Positions 54,333 to 64,000 of a DNA stretch of 64,000 bases are shown here, one piece after another (positions within the stretch are counted from its first letter, which is position 1; each line of letters opens with the position of its first letter). The notes beneath the pieces are model-generated. The model had not been told where the DNA came from and searched no databases. It was given only the letters and a program-made list of their open reading frames with translations. Origin of the DNA: Klebsiella pneumoniae (GTDB lineage: Bacteria; Verrucomicrobiota; Verrucomicrobiia; Limisphaerales; SXTU01); assembly GCA_943330855.2 (NCBI GenBank), contig CALQJI020000004.1, positions 1-64,000 on the forward strand, read 5' to 3'. The translations under genes were made by a program, and so were the position numbers.

Positions 54333-54333
54333 T

Positions 54334-54361
54334 GCGAGAGGGCTGGTGCGAAAGGGCTGGT
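54334..54361. repeat. Two-copy 14-bp direct repeat GCGARAGGGCTGGT
   Basis: gcgagagggctggt followed immediately by gcgaaagggctggt, between the SDR stop and the DUF433 gene. 14 is twice the 7-nt unit length common in this window. Confidence 0.7.
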
Positions 54362-54395
54362 TGAACCGGACACTGGCGTTTGCTACGGTCTGCTC

Positions 54396-54710
54396 ATGGT
54401 AGCCACAGAATCCATCACTCGAATTGTCCGCGACAAACGCGCCGTCCCTTGGGTTGAAGGTGCGAACACGAAAGTGATGGAAATCGTGCTGGACCATGTC
54501 GGCCACGGTTGGAGCGCTGACGAAATCCACGCGCAGCACCCGCATCTGTCGCTTGGCCAGGTTCATGCCGCACTGGCTTTTTACTACGACCACGAGGCTG
54601 AGTTCGCGGACCAAATGCAAGTGGACGTGGCAACGCTGAAGGCCATACGCACTGAGATGGGCGAATCGCCTGCGCAGCGCCGCCTCAAGTCGTTGGCCCG
54701 CCCCTTGTGA
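54396..54710 (+). CDS. DUF433 protein (probable antitoxin)
   Basis: 104 residues. The DUF433 core is recognised from VMEIVLDHVGHGWSADEIHAQHPHL, followed by LGQVHAALAFYYDHEAEFAD, a helix-turn-helix-like arrangement. The family is usually encoded just upstream of DUF5615 PIN-like proteins, as here, and is considered the antitoxin. Overlaps the next gene by four bases (GTGA). ATG start at 54396. Confidence 0.85.
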   Translation: MVATESITRIVRDKRAVPWVEGANTKVMEIVLDHVGHGWSADEIHAQHPHLSLGQVHAALAFYYDHEAEFADQMQVDVATLKAIRTEMGESPAQRRLKSLARPL

Positions 54711-55054
54711 ACATCGGTCTCTACATGGATGTGCACGTCCCTTCCGCCGTCACACGCGCGCTGCGCCGCCGAGGTGTGGATGTCGTGACCGCGCAGGACG
54801 AAGGGGCTACCGAATGGGAAGACTCGAAGCTGCTCGACCGGGCCGGGAAGCTGGGACGAATACTGTTCACCCAAGACCAAGACTTGCTGATTGAGGCCGC
54901 GCGCCGGCACCGCGCCAACCAACCGTTCGCAACCGTCGTCTTCGCACGGCAGACGTTTGTCAGCATAGGACGCTGTGTGGAAGACTTGGAGGTGATTGCC
55001 AAGGTGCTTGCGCCCGAAGAATTCAACAACCAAGTGATTCACCTTCCGCTCTAG
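54707..55054 (+). CDS. DUF5615 PIN-like protein (probable toxin)
   Basis: 115 residues with GTG start. PIN-like acidic residues: LYMDVHVPSAVTRALRRRG (Asp8), VVTAQDEGATEWED near 27-40 and ILFTQDQDLLIEA near 62. DUF5615 proteins resemble the Mut7-C/PIN RNase fold. Coupled to the DUF433 gene; together a type II toxin-antitoxin module is inferred. It ends 7 bp before the LarA-like gene, so the module sits tightly between metabolic genes. Confidence 0.85.
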   Translation: MNIGLYMDVHVPSAVTRALRRRGVDVVTAQDEGATEWEDSKLLDRAGKLGRILFTQDQDLLIEAARRHRANQPFATVVFARQTFVSIGRCVEDLEVIAKVLAPEEFNNQVIHLPL

Positions 55055-55061
55055 TAATTTC

Positions 55062-56354
55062 ATGAACTTCCTCTCCTCCACTGCCGCCCAAGGCTCCGCC
55101 GTCTCCGCCGCCCAAGTCACCGACCTCGTCGCGCAGGCCTGTCCGGCCGGGGACTATCGCGGCAAGAGGGTCCTGCTCATCGTGCCCGATGCCACGCGCA
55201 CCGCGCCGGTGGGGCTGATGTTTCAGACGCTCTTCCAGCAAATCGGCGCGGTCACGGCGAACTTCGACATCCTCATCGCGCTGGGCACGCACCAACCCAT
55301 GAGCGAGGCGGCGATTTGCGAGCGCCTAGAAATCTCCACCGCCGAACGCGCGAGCACTTACGCACAGGTCCGTTTCTTCAACCACGAATGGGACAATCCC
55401 GCCGCGCTCGCCAACATCGGCACGCTCACCAAGGCCGACACACGCGAGTTATCCGACGGCCTCTTCGAGCTGGACGTGCCGGTGGAGATCAACAAACGCG
55501 TCCTCGACTACGACCAGATTGTCATCATCGGCCCGGTGTTCCCGCACGAGGTTGTCGGGTTCAGCGGCGGCAATAAGTATCTCTTCCCCGGAGTCGCGGG
55601 GCCGGAGATTTTGAACTTCTTCCACTGGCTCGGCGGCTGCGTGACGAACCCGATGACCATCGGCAACAAGTGGACGCCCGTCCGCCGCGTGGTGGACCGC
55701 GTGGGCGCGATGGTGAAGGTCAGCAAGCTTTGCATGGCGATGGTGGTGCGCCCGGACAAGTCGCTGGCTGGCCTCTTCATCGGCTCGCCGGAGGTCGCGT
55801 GGGATGCGGCGGCGGACGTGTCGCGCACGGAGCACATCGTCTTCCGCGACCGGCCTTACCACACCATCCTCTCGTGCGCGCCGAAAATGTATGAGGACAT
55901 TTGGACCGCCGGGAAGGCGATGTATAAACTGGAGCCTGTCGTGGCCGACGGCGGCGAACTCATCATCTACGCGCCGCACGTCACCGAAGTGAGCGTCACC
56001 CACAACAAGACGATGCTCGCCATCGGTTACCACTGCCGCGACTACTTCCTGAAGCAGTGGGACCGGTTCAAAGATCATCCGTGGGGCGTGCTTGCCCACA
56101 GCACGCACGTGCGCGGCATCGGCACGTTCGAGAACGGCGTGGAGAAGTGCCGCATCAAGGTGACACTCGCCACCGGCATCTCGCGCGAAGTTTGCGAAAG
56201 CATCAATATGGGCTACCGCGACCCAGCGAGCATCGACATTGAAAGCTACGCCAACCGCGAGGCGGAGGGCGTGCTGCTGGTGCGCAAGGCGGGGGAGATG
56301 TTGTTCAAGCTGTCGAACCCGCCGGCGTGGCAGAAGGGCGTGGAGAAAGTGTAG
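55062..56354 (+). CDS. LarA-like nickel-pincer racemase/epimerase (DUF2088)
   Basis: 430 residues. The LarA N-domain pattern is visible: LLIVPDATRTAPVG near 42, ALGTHQPMSEAA near 76, then VFPHEVVGFSGGNKYLFPG near 167-186, which supplies the histidine and lysine that hold the NPN cofactor in lactate racemase. The C-terminal domain contains SVTHNKTMLAIGYHCRDY. Relatives act on lactate, malate or sugar acids. No larB, larC or larE cofactor genes are in the window. With the SDR upstream it may belong to sugar-acid metabolism (inferred). ATG start. Confidence 0.87.
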   Translation: MNFLSSTAAQGSAVSAAQVTDLVAQACPAGDYRGKRVLLIVPDATRTAPVGLMFQTLFQQIGAVTANFDILIALGTHQPMSEAAICERLEISTAERASTYAQVRFFNHEWDNPAALANIGTLTKADTRELSDGLFELDVPVEINKRVLDYDQIVIIGPVFPHEVVGFSGGNKYLFPGVAGPEILNFFHWLGGCVTNPMTIGNKWTPVRRVVDRVGAMVKVSKLCMAMVVRPDKSLAGLFIGSPEVAWDAAADVSRTEHIVFRDRPYHTILSCAPKMYEDIWTAGKAMYKLEPVVADGGELIIYAPHVTEVSVTHNKTMLAIGYHCRDYFLKQWDRFKDHPWGVLAHSTHVRGIGTFENGVEKCRIKVTLATGISREVCESINMGYRDPASIDIESYANREAEGVLLVRKAGEMLFKLSNPPAWQKGVEKV

Positions 56355-56453
56355 CGGGTAGCAGCAGCGAGCAGGTTTCAGGCTCCGCGCTTTTGATCGG
56401 CGGATGGCAAAAGCCCGGCTTGCCTCGGGCAGGCGTGAACCTACACTGGCATC

Positions 56454-57365
56454 ATGCGTTTCCTGCTTGTCCTCGGATTGGCCTGCTTCCACGCGTTGGA
56501 TGTGTCGGCGCAGGTGCTTCGCCCCCTCGTCGGAAAATCAGCCGTCGAGTTGCAGATCAGCCTTCCGCGCACCCTCCTGCTTCCGGGCGAACCTCTCGAG
56601 GTGGAGGTCGCCCTGCGCAACTCCTCCGGCCGGACGCTCATCTTCAGCCCGAACGACGATTGGCTGGACATGGATGTCTTCAGTATCACGGCTCAGGTCG
56701 GCGACGGCACGCGAGTGGTGCAATACGGCCCGGTGCTGGTGAACGAAGCGTTCAAGCTGGAGAGCTCGAAGGCCGTGCGGACGCGTGTGGATATTTCCAA
56801 GACCTTCGCCGTGATGCGTCCGGGCCGTTACAAACTCACGGCTTCGGCGGGCTACTTAGGGGCGGCCTCGCGGGCGATTGCCGAGCCGATCATTTTCCAT
56901 ATCACGTCGGGAGCTAAATTGTGGGAACGGGAATTCGGGATGCGGGCGGTGGAAGGGGAAGCCCAGCCAGAGCCGCGCAAATACCTCTTGCAGCGACTGA
57001 CCAGCGAGAAGGATTTACGCCTCTATGCCACGGTCACGGATGCGACGGAGGGGACCATTTTCCGCCAAGTGCCACTGGGCCGCGCCGCCGGCAACGATAG
57101 TCCGCAAGCCGAGTTGGACCGCCTGAACTACCTCCATGTGCTGCATCACACCGGCCCTCGAATTTTCACTCACACCGTGGTCAGTCCGCTCGGCGACCTT
57201 CTCCGACGGGAAACTTATGAATCGTTGGGAAGGCTCAGGCCAGGCCTCAAGAAGGAAGAAGATGGGCGAGTCACCGTGTCCAGCGCCGAGCGAGTGCTGC
57301 GCCCGGATGATGTGCCAACGATTCAACTTGCCCCGGCTCCTTCAGAAGTGCTCACCAAACCTTGA
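56454..57365 (+). CDS. Secreted protein of unknown function
   Basis: 303 residues with signal peptide (MRFLLVLGLACFHALDVSA). The first ~130 residues look like an Ig-like/BsuPI-like beta domain: LLPGEPLEVEVALRNSSGRT, then DWLDMDVFSITAQV, ending MRPGRYKLTASAGYLG. The rest (LYATVTDATEGTIFRQVPLG, LNYLHVLHHTGPRIFTHTVV, LLRRETYESLGRLRP) resembles protein-family tails seen in Planctomycetes and Verrucomicrobia, but no named family is recognised. ATG start; convergent with the prepilin-like gene that follows, with a 20-bp gap. Confidence 0.7.
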   Translation: MRFLLVLGLACFHALDVSAQVLRPLVGKSAVELQISLPRTLLLPGEPLEVEVALRNSSGRTLIFSPNDDWLDMDVFSITAQVGDGTRVVQYGPVLVNEAFKLESSKAVRTRVDISKTFAVMRPGRYKLTASAGYLGAASRAIAEPIIFHITSGAKLWEREFGMRAVEGEAQPEPRKYLLQRLTSEKDLRLYATVTDATEGTIFRQVPLGRAAGNDSPQAELDRLNYLHVLHHTGPRIFTHTVVSPLGDLLRRETYESLGRLRPGLKKEEDGRVTVSSAERVLRPDDVPTIQLAPAPSEVLTKP

Positions 57366-57385
57366 ACTCCGGTTGAACCCGAGGT

Positions 57386-58141
57386 TCAGGGATTGATCGG
57401 CAAGGCGGTTGCCTTCCGAAAATCCGAGTGGCCGTCGAAGTAGTTGTAGTTCCTTCCGCCCGAGTGAGGCATCGGGACCGTCGCAGAAATCGCCAACGTG
57501 CCGTTGGCTGCGGAGGCGTCCGAGTAGTTCACTCCGTCAATGTCGCTGATCATCCAAATGTCGCTATGCGAAGTCACATCCTGCCCCGTGGCGGCGGTCG
57601 AGCCTGCGGCAAGGAGCTGAGTCAGGCGCTTGGGCAGGATAGGAAGGCCGGCCGCGGGAGTCGGATCACCGAACATCAGGCTGGGATTGGTGACCTGAGC
57701 CGCCGCGCCGCGATTGTTCAGCACAAAGGACATTCGCGGAATGTTGTTTTGGTTGTTGGGCCGCTCCAGCGCCCCGCGATTGCTCGGACAGGCCCACACC
57801 GTGTTGTTCGAGTTGCCCGCAGGGATGAAGCGCGCGAAGGGAAGCGTCGCGTTGCTCAGATAATTGACGCCGGGATTGGCCACTGGATGGCGGACGCCCC
57901 GATTCACCGGCCCGGGCAGGAAACCATCGGAGTCGTCCGCATACAGCAACACGGCCAAACCAACTTGCCGGAGGTTGTTCAAGCACTTCGTGGCGTTGGC
58001 CTTCTCCTTCGCCTTCGACAGCGCCGGCAGCAGCATCCCAGCGAGGATCGCGATGATGGCGATGACCACGAGTAGTTCGATGAGGGTGAATCCCCGAAAG
58101 GTAGGACCACCAGCCGGGATCTCGGCGCTCGTTCGTTTCAT
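57386..58141 (-). CDS. Prepilin-type N-terminal cleavage/methylation protein (DUF1559-like)
   Basis: 251 residues. The basic leader ([16 protein letters not shown]) is followed by [17 protein letters not shown] with Glu5. Then [36 protein letters not shown], and a C-terminal [16 protein letters not shown], the xxDGH ending typical of these proteins. Similar in architecture to the copy at 51082-51816, which ends differently. ATG 58141 is preferred to the upstream frame start. It is divergent from the class V aminotransferase. Confidence 0.9.
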   Translation of the reverse strand: MKRTSAEIPAGGPTFRGFTLIELLVVIAIIAILAGMLLPALSKAKEKANATKCLNNLRQVGLAVLLYADDSDGFLPGPVNRGVRHPVANPGVNYLSNATLPFARFIPAGNSNNTVWACPSNRGALERPNNQNNIPRMSFVLNNRGAAAQVTNPSLMFGDPTPAAGLPILPKRLTQLLAAGSTAATGQDVTSHSDIWMISDIDGVNYSDASAANGTLAISATVPMPHSGGRNYNYFDGHSDFRKATALPINP

Positions 58142-58261
58142 TGGCGTAGAGGCTAACCGTCCGTAACGCTCCAGCAACTCCGTTTTCGGCCGTGAAGGAT
58201 CCTACCGCGGGAAGAAATCTTGCCTCGCCGCCGTGCCTGTGAAATTTTCGCGCCCACTTTT

Positions 58262-59350
58262 ATGGCGCACGTCAAACTCCACATCCCCGGTCCGGTCGAG
58301 GTCAGCGAAAAAACCTTCAAGGCCCTTTGCTCGCCGATGATCGGCCATCGCGGCCAGGGCTTCAAAGACCTCGTCGCGAAGATGCAGCCGCAGCTCCAGA
58401 CGCTGCTCTGCACCAAGCAGTTGGTCTATCTCTCCACCTCCAGCGCCTGGGGCGTGATGGAAGGCGCGCTGCGCAACCTCACGCAGAAGAAAGTCCTCTG
58501 CTGCATGAAGGGCGCGTTCTCCGACAAATGGCTCGACGTCGCCAAGCGCTGCGGCAAGGACGCCGAGGGCCTGCAAGTCCCGTGGGGCTCGCCCATCCGC
58601 GCCGAGGCCATTGACGCGAAGCTCGCCACCGGCCAGTTCGACTCGCTCACGCTGATCCACAACGAGACCTCCACCGGCACCATGTCGCCCGTCGCCGAGA
58701 TTGCCGCGCTCAAGGCCAAGTATCCCGACGTGATGTTCATCGTGGACGCCGTCAGCTCGATGACCGCGCTGCCGCTGAACTTCACCGCGCTGGGCATCGA
58801 CGTGCTGCTGGCCGGCACGCAGAAGGCCTTCGCGCTGCCGCCCGGTCTCTCGGTCTTCACCTGTTCGCCCGCCGCGCTCGCGAGGGCCGCGACCACGAAG
58901 GACCGGGGTTACTACTTCGACTTCGTGGAGTTCGAGAAGAACGCCGCCGACAGCATGACCCCCAGCACGCCGAGCATCCCGCACGTCTACGCGCTCGCGA
59001 GCAAGCTGGACGAGTTCTTCGCCGAGGGTCTGGAAGCCCGTTACGCCCGCCACACGCAGACGAACCAGATGACCCGCGACTGGGCGGCGAAGCACGGCTT
59101 CACGCTCTTCCCCGAGGCCGGCTTTGAGTCCATCACGCTCTGCTGCGTGAACAACGGCGCGAAGCCCGGCGGGCGCGTCGTGGACGCGGCCAAGCTCCAG
59201 AAGCTCGTGAAGGAACAGGGCTTCCTCATCGACGGCGGCTACGGGAAAATCAAGGGCACCACCTTCCGCCTCTCGAACATGGGCGACGAAACGCCCGCGA
59301 CAATGAACCAGCTCTACGCCGCGCTGGACTCGGCGATGGCGAAGCTCTGA
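58262..59350 (+). CDS. Class V aminotransferase (serine-pyruvate/alanine-glyoxylate type)
   Basis: 362 residues, PLP-dependent. The substrate-binding start is LHIPGPVEVSEKTFKAL. STSSAWGVMEGAL near 59 corresponds to the phosphate-binding loop. The Asp that pairs with the PLP nitrogen is in MFIVDAVSSM near 160, and the Schiff-base lysine is in LLAGTQKAFALPPG near 185. The class includes serine-glyoxylate and phosphoserine-like enzymes, and the substrate is not certain. ATG 58262 gives MAHVKLHIPGPV as in relatives; the open frame reaches further upstream without similarity. A hairpin AGGGAGG/CCTCCCT lies about 75 bp beyond the stop. Confidence 0.9.
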   Translation: MAHVKLHIPGPVEVSEKTFKALCSPMIGHRGQGFKDLVAKMQPQLQTLLCTKQLVYLSTSSAWGVMEGALRNLTQKKVLCCMKGAFSDKWLDVAKRCGKDAEGLQVPWGSPIRAEAIDAKLATGQFDSLTLIHNETSTGTMSPVAEIAALKAKYPDVMFIVDAVSSMTALPLNFTALGIDVLLAGTQKAFALPPGLSVFTCSPAALARAATTKDRGYYFDFVEFEKNAADSMTPSTPSIPHVYALASKLDEFFAEGLEARYARHTQTNQMTRDWAAKHGFTLFPEAGFESITLCCVNNGAKPGGRVVDAAKLQKLVKEQGFLIDGGYGKIKGTTFRLSNMGDETPATMNQLYAALDSAMAKL

Positions 59351-59737
59351 GCCATTGCTTCGCGAATCCCTGCCGTGGCCGCGAGACCCCGCTTCCGGAC
59401 ACGGAACGAGGGTGTGCCAGCCTGAGGGAGGCCAACAAATGACCTCCCTGTTGGGGGTGAAAAGACATTGCGTCCGCAGAGGTGGGGCACTTTCGCTTGA
59501 CTCCACCAACCTCATTGCGCCAGCCACCCACTAGCCACAGAGCACCTGTCAGTGCATTTACCTTGGGTCTGCATCACCATACAACACCCTCCCGCAACGG
59601 CCGCTCAACCGGCACAATCTCAGGTGCACTATCCGTTTCGTGGATGGTCATGCGAAGATAGGCAAAGCCTCTCAAGTTGGCCTGCAGTATCCGAAGGGTG
59701 ACCAGCGTGCGCAGTGGGACCGGGAATAGTGAGTGCC
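59351..59737. other. 387-bp gap with a hairpin and a prepilin remnant
   Basis: AGGGAGG/CCTCCCT at 59425-59449 may terminate the aminotransferase transcript. A decayed prepilin C-terminus lies at 59535-59729. No RNA gene was seen. Confidence 0.5.
59535..59729 (+). pseudogene. C-terminal remnant of a prepilin-like protein
   Basis: A short open stretch ending at TAG 59727-59729 reads PLNRHNLRCTIRFVDGHAK and then QYPKGDQRAQWDRE. The RHN...FVDGHA pattern is the usual ending of DUF1559-like prepilin proteins. No start, N-terminal helix or FTLIE signal precedes it, so it is read as a truncated copy. Confidence 0.5.
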
Positions 59738-60040
59738 ATGAGATTACCGTTCTTCGCGCTGCTCGTCGCTGCGGTGATTGTGAGTCCGGGTTGCCGGAAG
59801 CGTCTCAAGTCTGACCCCGCTCCGGCACCTATCGATGACCCCGCCGCTGCATCCACACCCATCAGCGTCCTGCAAATGACTCAAGCCTTGCAGTCCTGCA
59901 TGCAGAACAACTCGGATTTCCCGAAAGACCTCAAGGTGCTGGTGGACATGAAACTTCTGCCCAATCTCCCGCCGCCCGCACCGGGCAAGCAATACGTCAT
60001 CGACAAAAAAGCCGTGAGCGTCTCGCTGGCAGACCAGTGA
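59738..60040 (+). CDS. Small exported hypothetical protein, possibly a lipoprotein
   Basis: 100 residues. The N-terminus MRLPFFALLVAAVIVSPGC forms a short signal ending at a cysteine followed by RKR. The lipobox is imperfect (Ser-Pro-Gly before Cys). A proline/alanine linker and a helical segment follow (ISVLQMTQALQSCMQNNSDF), then FPKDLKVLVDMKLLPNLPP, a pattern also seen in small Verrucomicrobia proteins tied to prepilin-type genes. ATG 59738 was preferred over an upstream start. It lies next to the prepilin remnant and is convergent with the next gene, 10 bp away. Confidence 0.6.
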   Translation: MRLPFFALLVAAVIVSPGCRKRLKSDPAPAPIDDPAAASTPISVLQMTQALQSCMQNNSDFPKDLKVLVDMKLLPNLPPPAPGKQYVIDKKAVSVSLADQ

Positions 60041-60050
60041 CCGCGCGGGC

Positions 60051-62879
<2,829 letters not shown>

Positions 62880-62880
62880 C

Positions 62881-63008
62881 CGTAGTCGCAACCTTCAGTT
62901 GCGAATCGCGGGCTTGCCGTAGCGGTGCTCTGTGAGCCCCGAGTTGCCCTACCGGCGGTCACAGACCGCCGCTACAGGCTGATGCGCAGGCTGAAGCCTG
63001 CGACTACG
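62881..63008. repeat. Large nested inverted element (CGTAGTCGCA arms)
   Basis: The outer arms cgtagtcgca and tgcgactacg are a 10-bp inverted repeat, with a nearby cttcagttgcg / cgcaggctgaag pairing. An inner pair gtagcgg / ccgctac with further matches (ctgtgagc, gcggtcacag) gives a second stem. It fills the gap between two minus-strand genes. Confidence 0.7.
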
Positions 63009-63024
63009 GGAGTCCGCACTCCGC

Positions 63025-64000
63025 TCACGCCGCGTGGGCGTAAGTGAGGTCGCGCTTCGGGTCCACGCCCCAGCGCTGCGCGACGGCTTCCAAGTCGGAG
63101 GTCATCGGCCACTGGTCGGGCTGGGCTTCGCCGGTGAACTCCGGGTGGCCGCCCTTGAGGTTCATGCAGCCTTTGTTGTCGCCGATGCGGCGGATCGCCT
63201 CGTAATCCTCGGGCGTAAGCGTGAGGTCGGGCAGCGCGGCCAGTTCGTCAATCTTCGCCTCGATGAGCTTCGTGTTCGGGCCGAGTTCCTGGATGAAGGT
63301 GGGGATGACGCTCTTGACAGCGGTCTGGTTGAGGGTCCAAAGGCAGGCGAGTTGGAGCATGGTCACGCCGTATTTCTCTGCGAGCGGGCGCATCTGCTCA
63401 ATTTTCGCGTTGCCCGCCTCGACCCAGCCAGCCGGGCGGAACGTGCGGTGGTCGCCGTGGCCGAACTGGTGGCCGGGCTTCACGTCGTCGTGGAAGAGAC
63501 CGCCGTAATCCACCACGCGCGCGATGAGCTTCACGCCGTTCTTCTCTGCGGCGGGCAGGACGTAACCGCCAGGCCAGGGCTCCATCGGTCCGAGGATAAT
63601 CATGGCTTCGTCCACTAACCCGCTGAAGCGCTCGAAGCACTGGATGAGGTCGAGGGAAAAGCCATTGGCCGGGCCGGGCGCGAGGCCGAGGCGGCTGGTG
63701 AGCTTGGCTTCCTTGAGTGCAGCCATTCCTTTCCACGCGGCGTCGCTGGAGTAGCCGACTGAGTCGGGGTTGTGCAAGTAGAGCGCGTCGAAGTGGTCGG
63801 TGCCGAGGCGCGCGAGGGACTTCTCGGCGGCCATGCGGAGGTAGCTGGCGAATTGGTCGGGCTTGCGCAAGCGCTCGTCGGTGAAGCGCAGGTAACCCTT
63901 CGCACCGTCGCGTTTGCCGGGGTAAATGTCGTGGCCGATGAGGCCAACGAGGCAGTAGCTGTCGCGAGGAATGCCCTGCAACGCGCGGCCCAGCATCGTG
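63025..64000 (-). CDS. Aldo/keto reductase family protein (5' end beyond the window)
   Basis: At least 324 residues; the frame is still open at the window edge. AKR landmarks: SLARLGTDHFDALYLHNPDS, LGLAPGPANGFSLDLIQCF, YGVTMLQLACLWTLNQ and VKSVIPTFIQELGP. The upstream TIM-barrel start with the catalytic Asp/Tyr is mostly outside, and the segment LGRALQGIPRDSYCLVG is the usual passage just before strand beta-3. It resembles the NADP-dependent aldo/keto reductases common in Verrucomicrobia and Planctomycetes. The C-terminus adds about 50 residues (CMNLKGGHPEFTGEAQPDQW). Confidence 0.88.
   Translation of the reverse strand, partial: TMLGRALQGIPRDSYCLVGLIGHDIYPGKRDGAKGYLRFTDERLRKPDQFASYLRMAAEKSLARLGTDHFDALYLHNPDSVGYSSDAAWKGMAALKEAKLTSRLGLAPGPANGFSLDLIQCFERFSGLVDEAMIILGPMEPWPGGYVLPAAEKNGVKLIARVVDYGGLFHDDVKPGHQFGHGDHRTFRPAGWVEAGNAKIEQMRPLAEKYGVTMLQLACLWTLNQTAVKSVIPTFIQELGPNTKLIEAKIDELAALPDLTLTPEDYEAIRRIGDNKGCMNLKGGHPEFTGEAQPDQWPMTSDLEAVAQRWGVDPKRDLTYAHAA

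Noticed and set aside
59351..59530. A non-coding RNA after the aminotransferase
   Set aside because: One simple AGGGAGG/CCTCCCT hairpin is visible but no conserved RNA architecture could be recognised.

Overview
The window looks like a chromosomal segment from a GC-rich Verrucomicrobia-type bacterium, probably near the Pedosphaera/Limisphaerales side of the phylum. This is inferred from gene content. There are four DUF1501 proteins, four DUF1549/DUF1553 proteins (some with planctomycete-type cytochrome c domains), and two prepilin-like proteins with the N-terminal stretch [17 protein letters not shown]. Quinone synthesis is by the futalosine route, and the intergenic spaces hold many short hairpin repeats. 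No tRNA, rRNA or CRISPR array was seen.

Layout. 0-8.3 kb, mostly minus strand: an RND efflux pair (adaptor and permease) with a four-helix-bundle gene inserted between them, a DUF1549/DUF1553 protein and fdhD. 8.4-14.8 kb: a TIGR02466 oxygenase-like protein, a YmdB-type phosphoesterase, xseA, two secreted proteins and a Gfo/Idh/MocA oxidoreductase. 14.8-18 kb, minus: two cyclophilins, a 42-bp minisatellite and a YgfZ-like protein. 18.1-24.9 kb: a redox island. A membrane-anchored FAD/NAD/2Fe-2S protein, a protein joining two cyclic-nucleotide-type domains to four FeS cysteine clusters, a di-heme b-type membrane protein and a decaheme cytochrome c form one tightly packed operon, and a tetraheme cytochrome c diverges from it. 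25-27.6 kb: a GcvH-like protein overlapping a G3E GTPase, then a HEPN/nucleotidyltransferase pair. 27.6-34.2 kb: WD40-DUF1501-DUF1549/1553 operon, periplasmic carbonic anhydrase and another DUF1501 protein. 34.2-42.2 kb: DMT transporter, mqnE-mqnA, gltX, and hemX/ccsA-hemA-hemC. 42.3-51 kb: transposase remnant, DUF1501-DUF1549/1553 operon, acyltransferase, double SGNH hydrolase, DUF1501. 51-64 kb: prepilin-like proteins, fused uroporphyrinogen III methyltransferase/synthase, SDR, DUF433/DUF5615 pair, LarA-like protein, class V aminotransferase, a 942-residue cytochrome/DUF1549/DUF1553 protein and the end of an aldo/keto reductase.

How the parts fit: tetrapyrrole genes (gltX, hemA, hemC, cobA-hemD), a CcsA/HemX membrane protein and menaquinone genes (mqnE, mqnA) supply heme and quinone. 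The multiheme proteins here would consume them. This points to a respiratory lifestyle with many periplasmic c-type cytochromes.

The most unusual property is a set of roughly 70-130 bp elements. Each has two inverted arms, and many arms are built from imperfect tandem repeats of a 7-9 nt unit. The unit differs from one element to the next while the architecture stays the same. They sit between genes and often carry the stop codon of a neighbour. They also occur inside reading frames: in xseA, in the interdomain linker and C-terminal part of a DUF1549/DUF1553 gene, and as the C-terminal tail of the RND adaptor. One pair of arms brackets the four-helix-bundle gene. This repeat system and the redox island are the two best candidates for new biology in the window.
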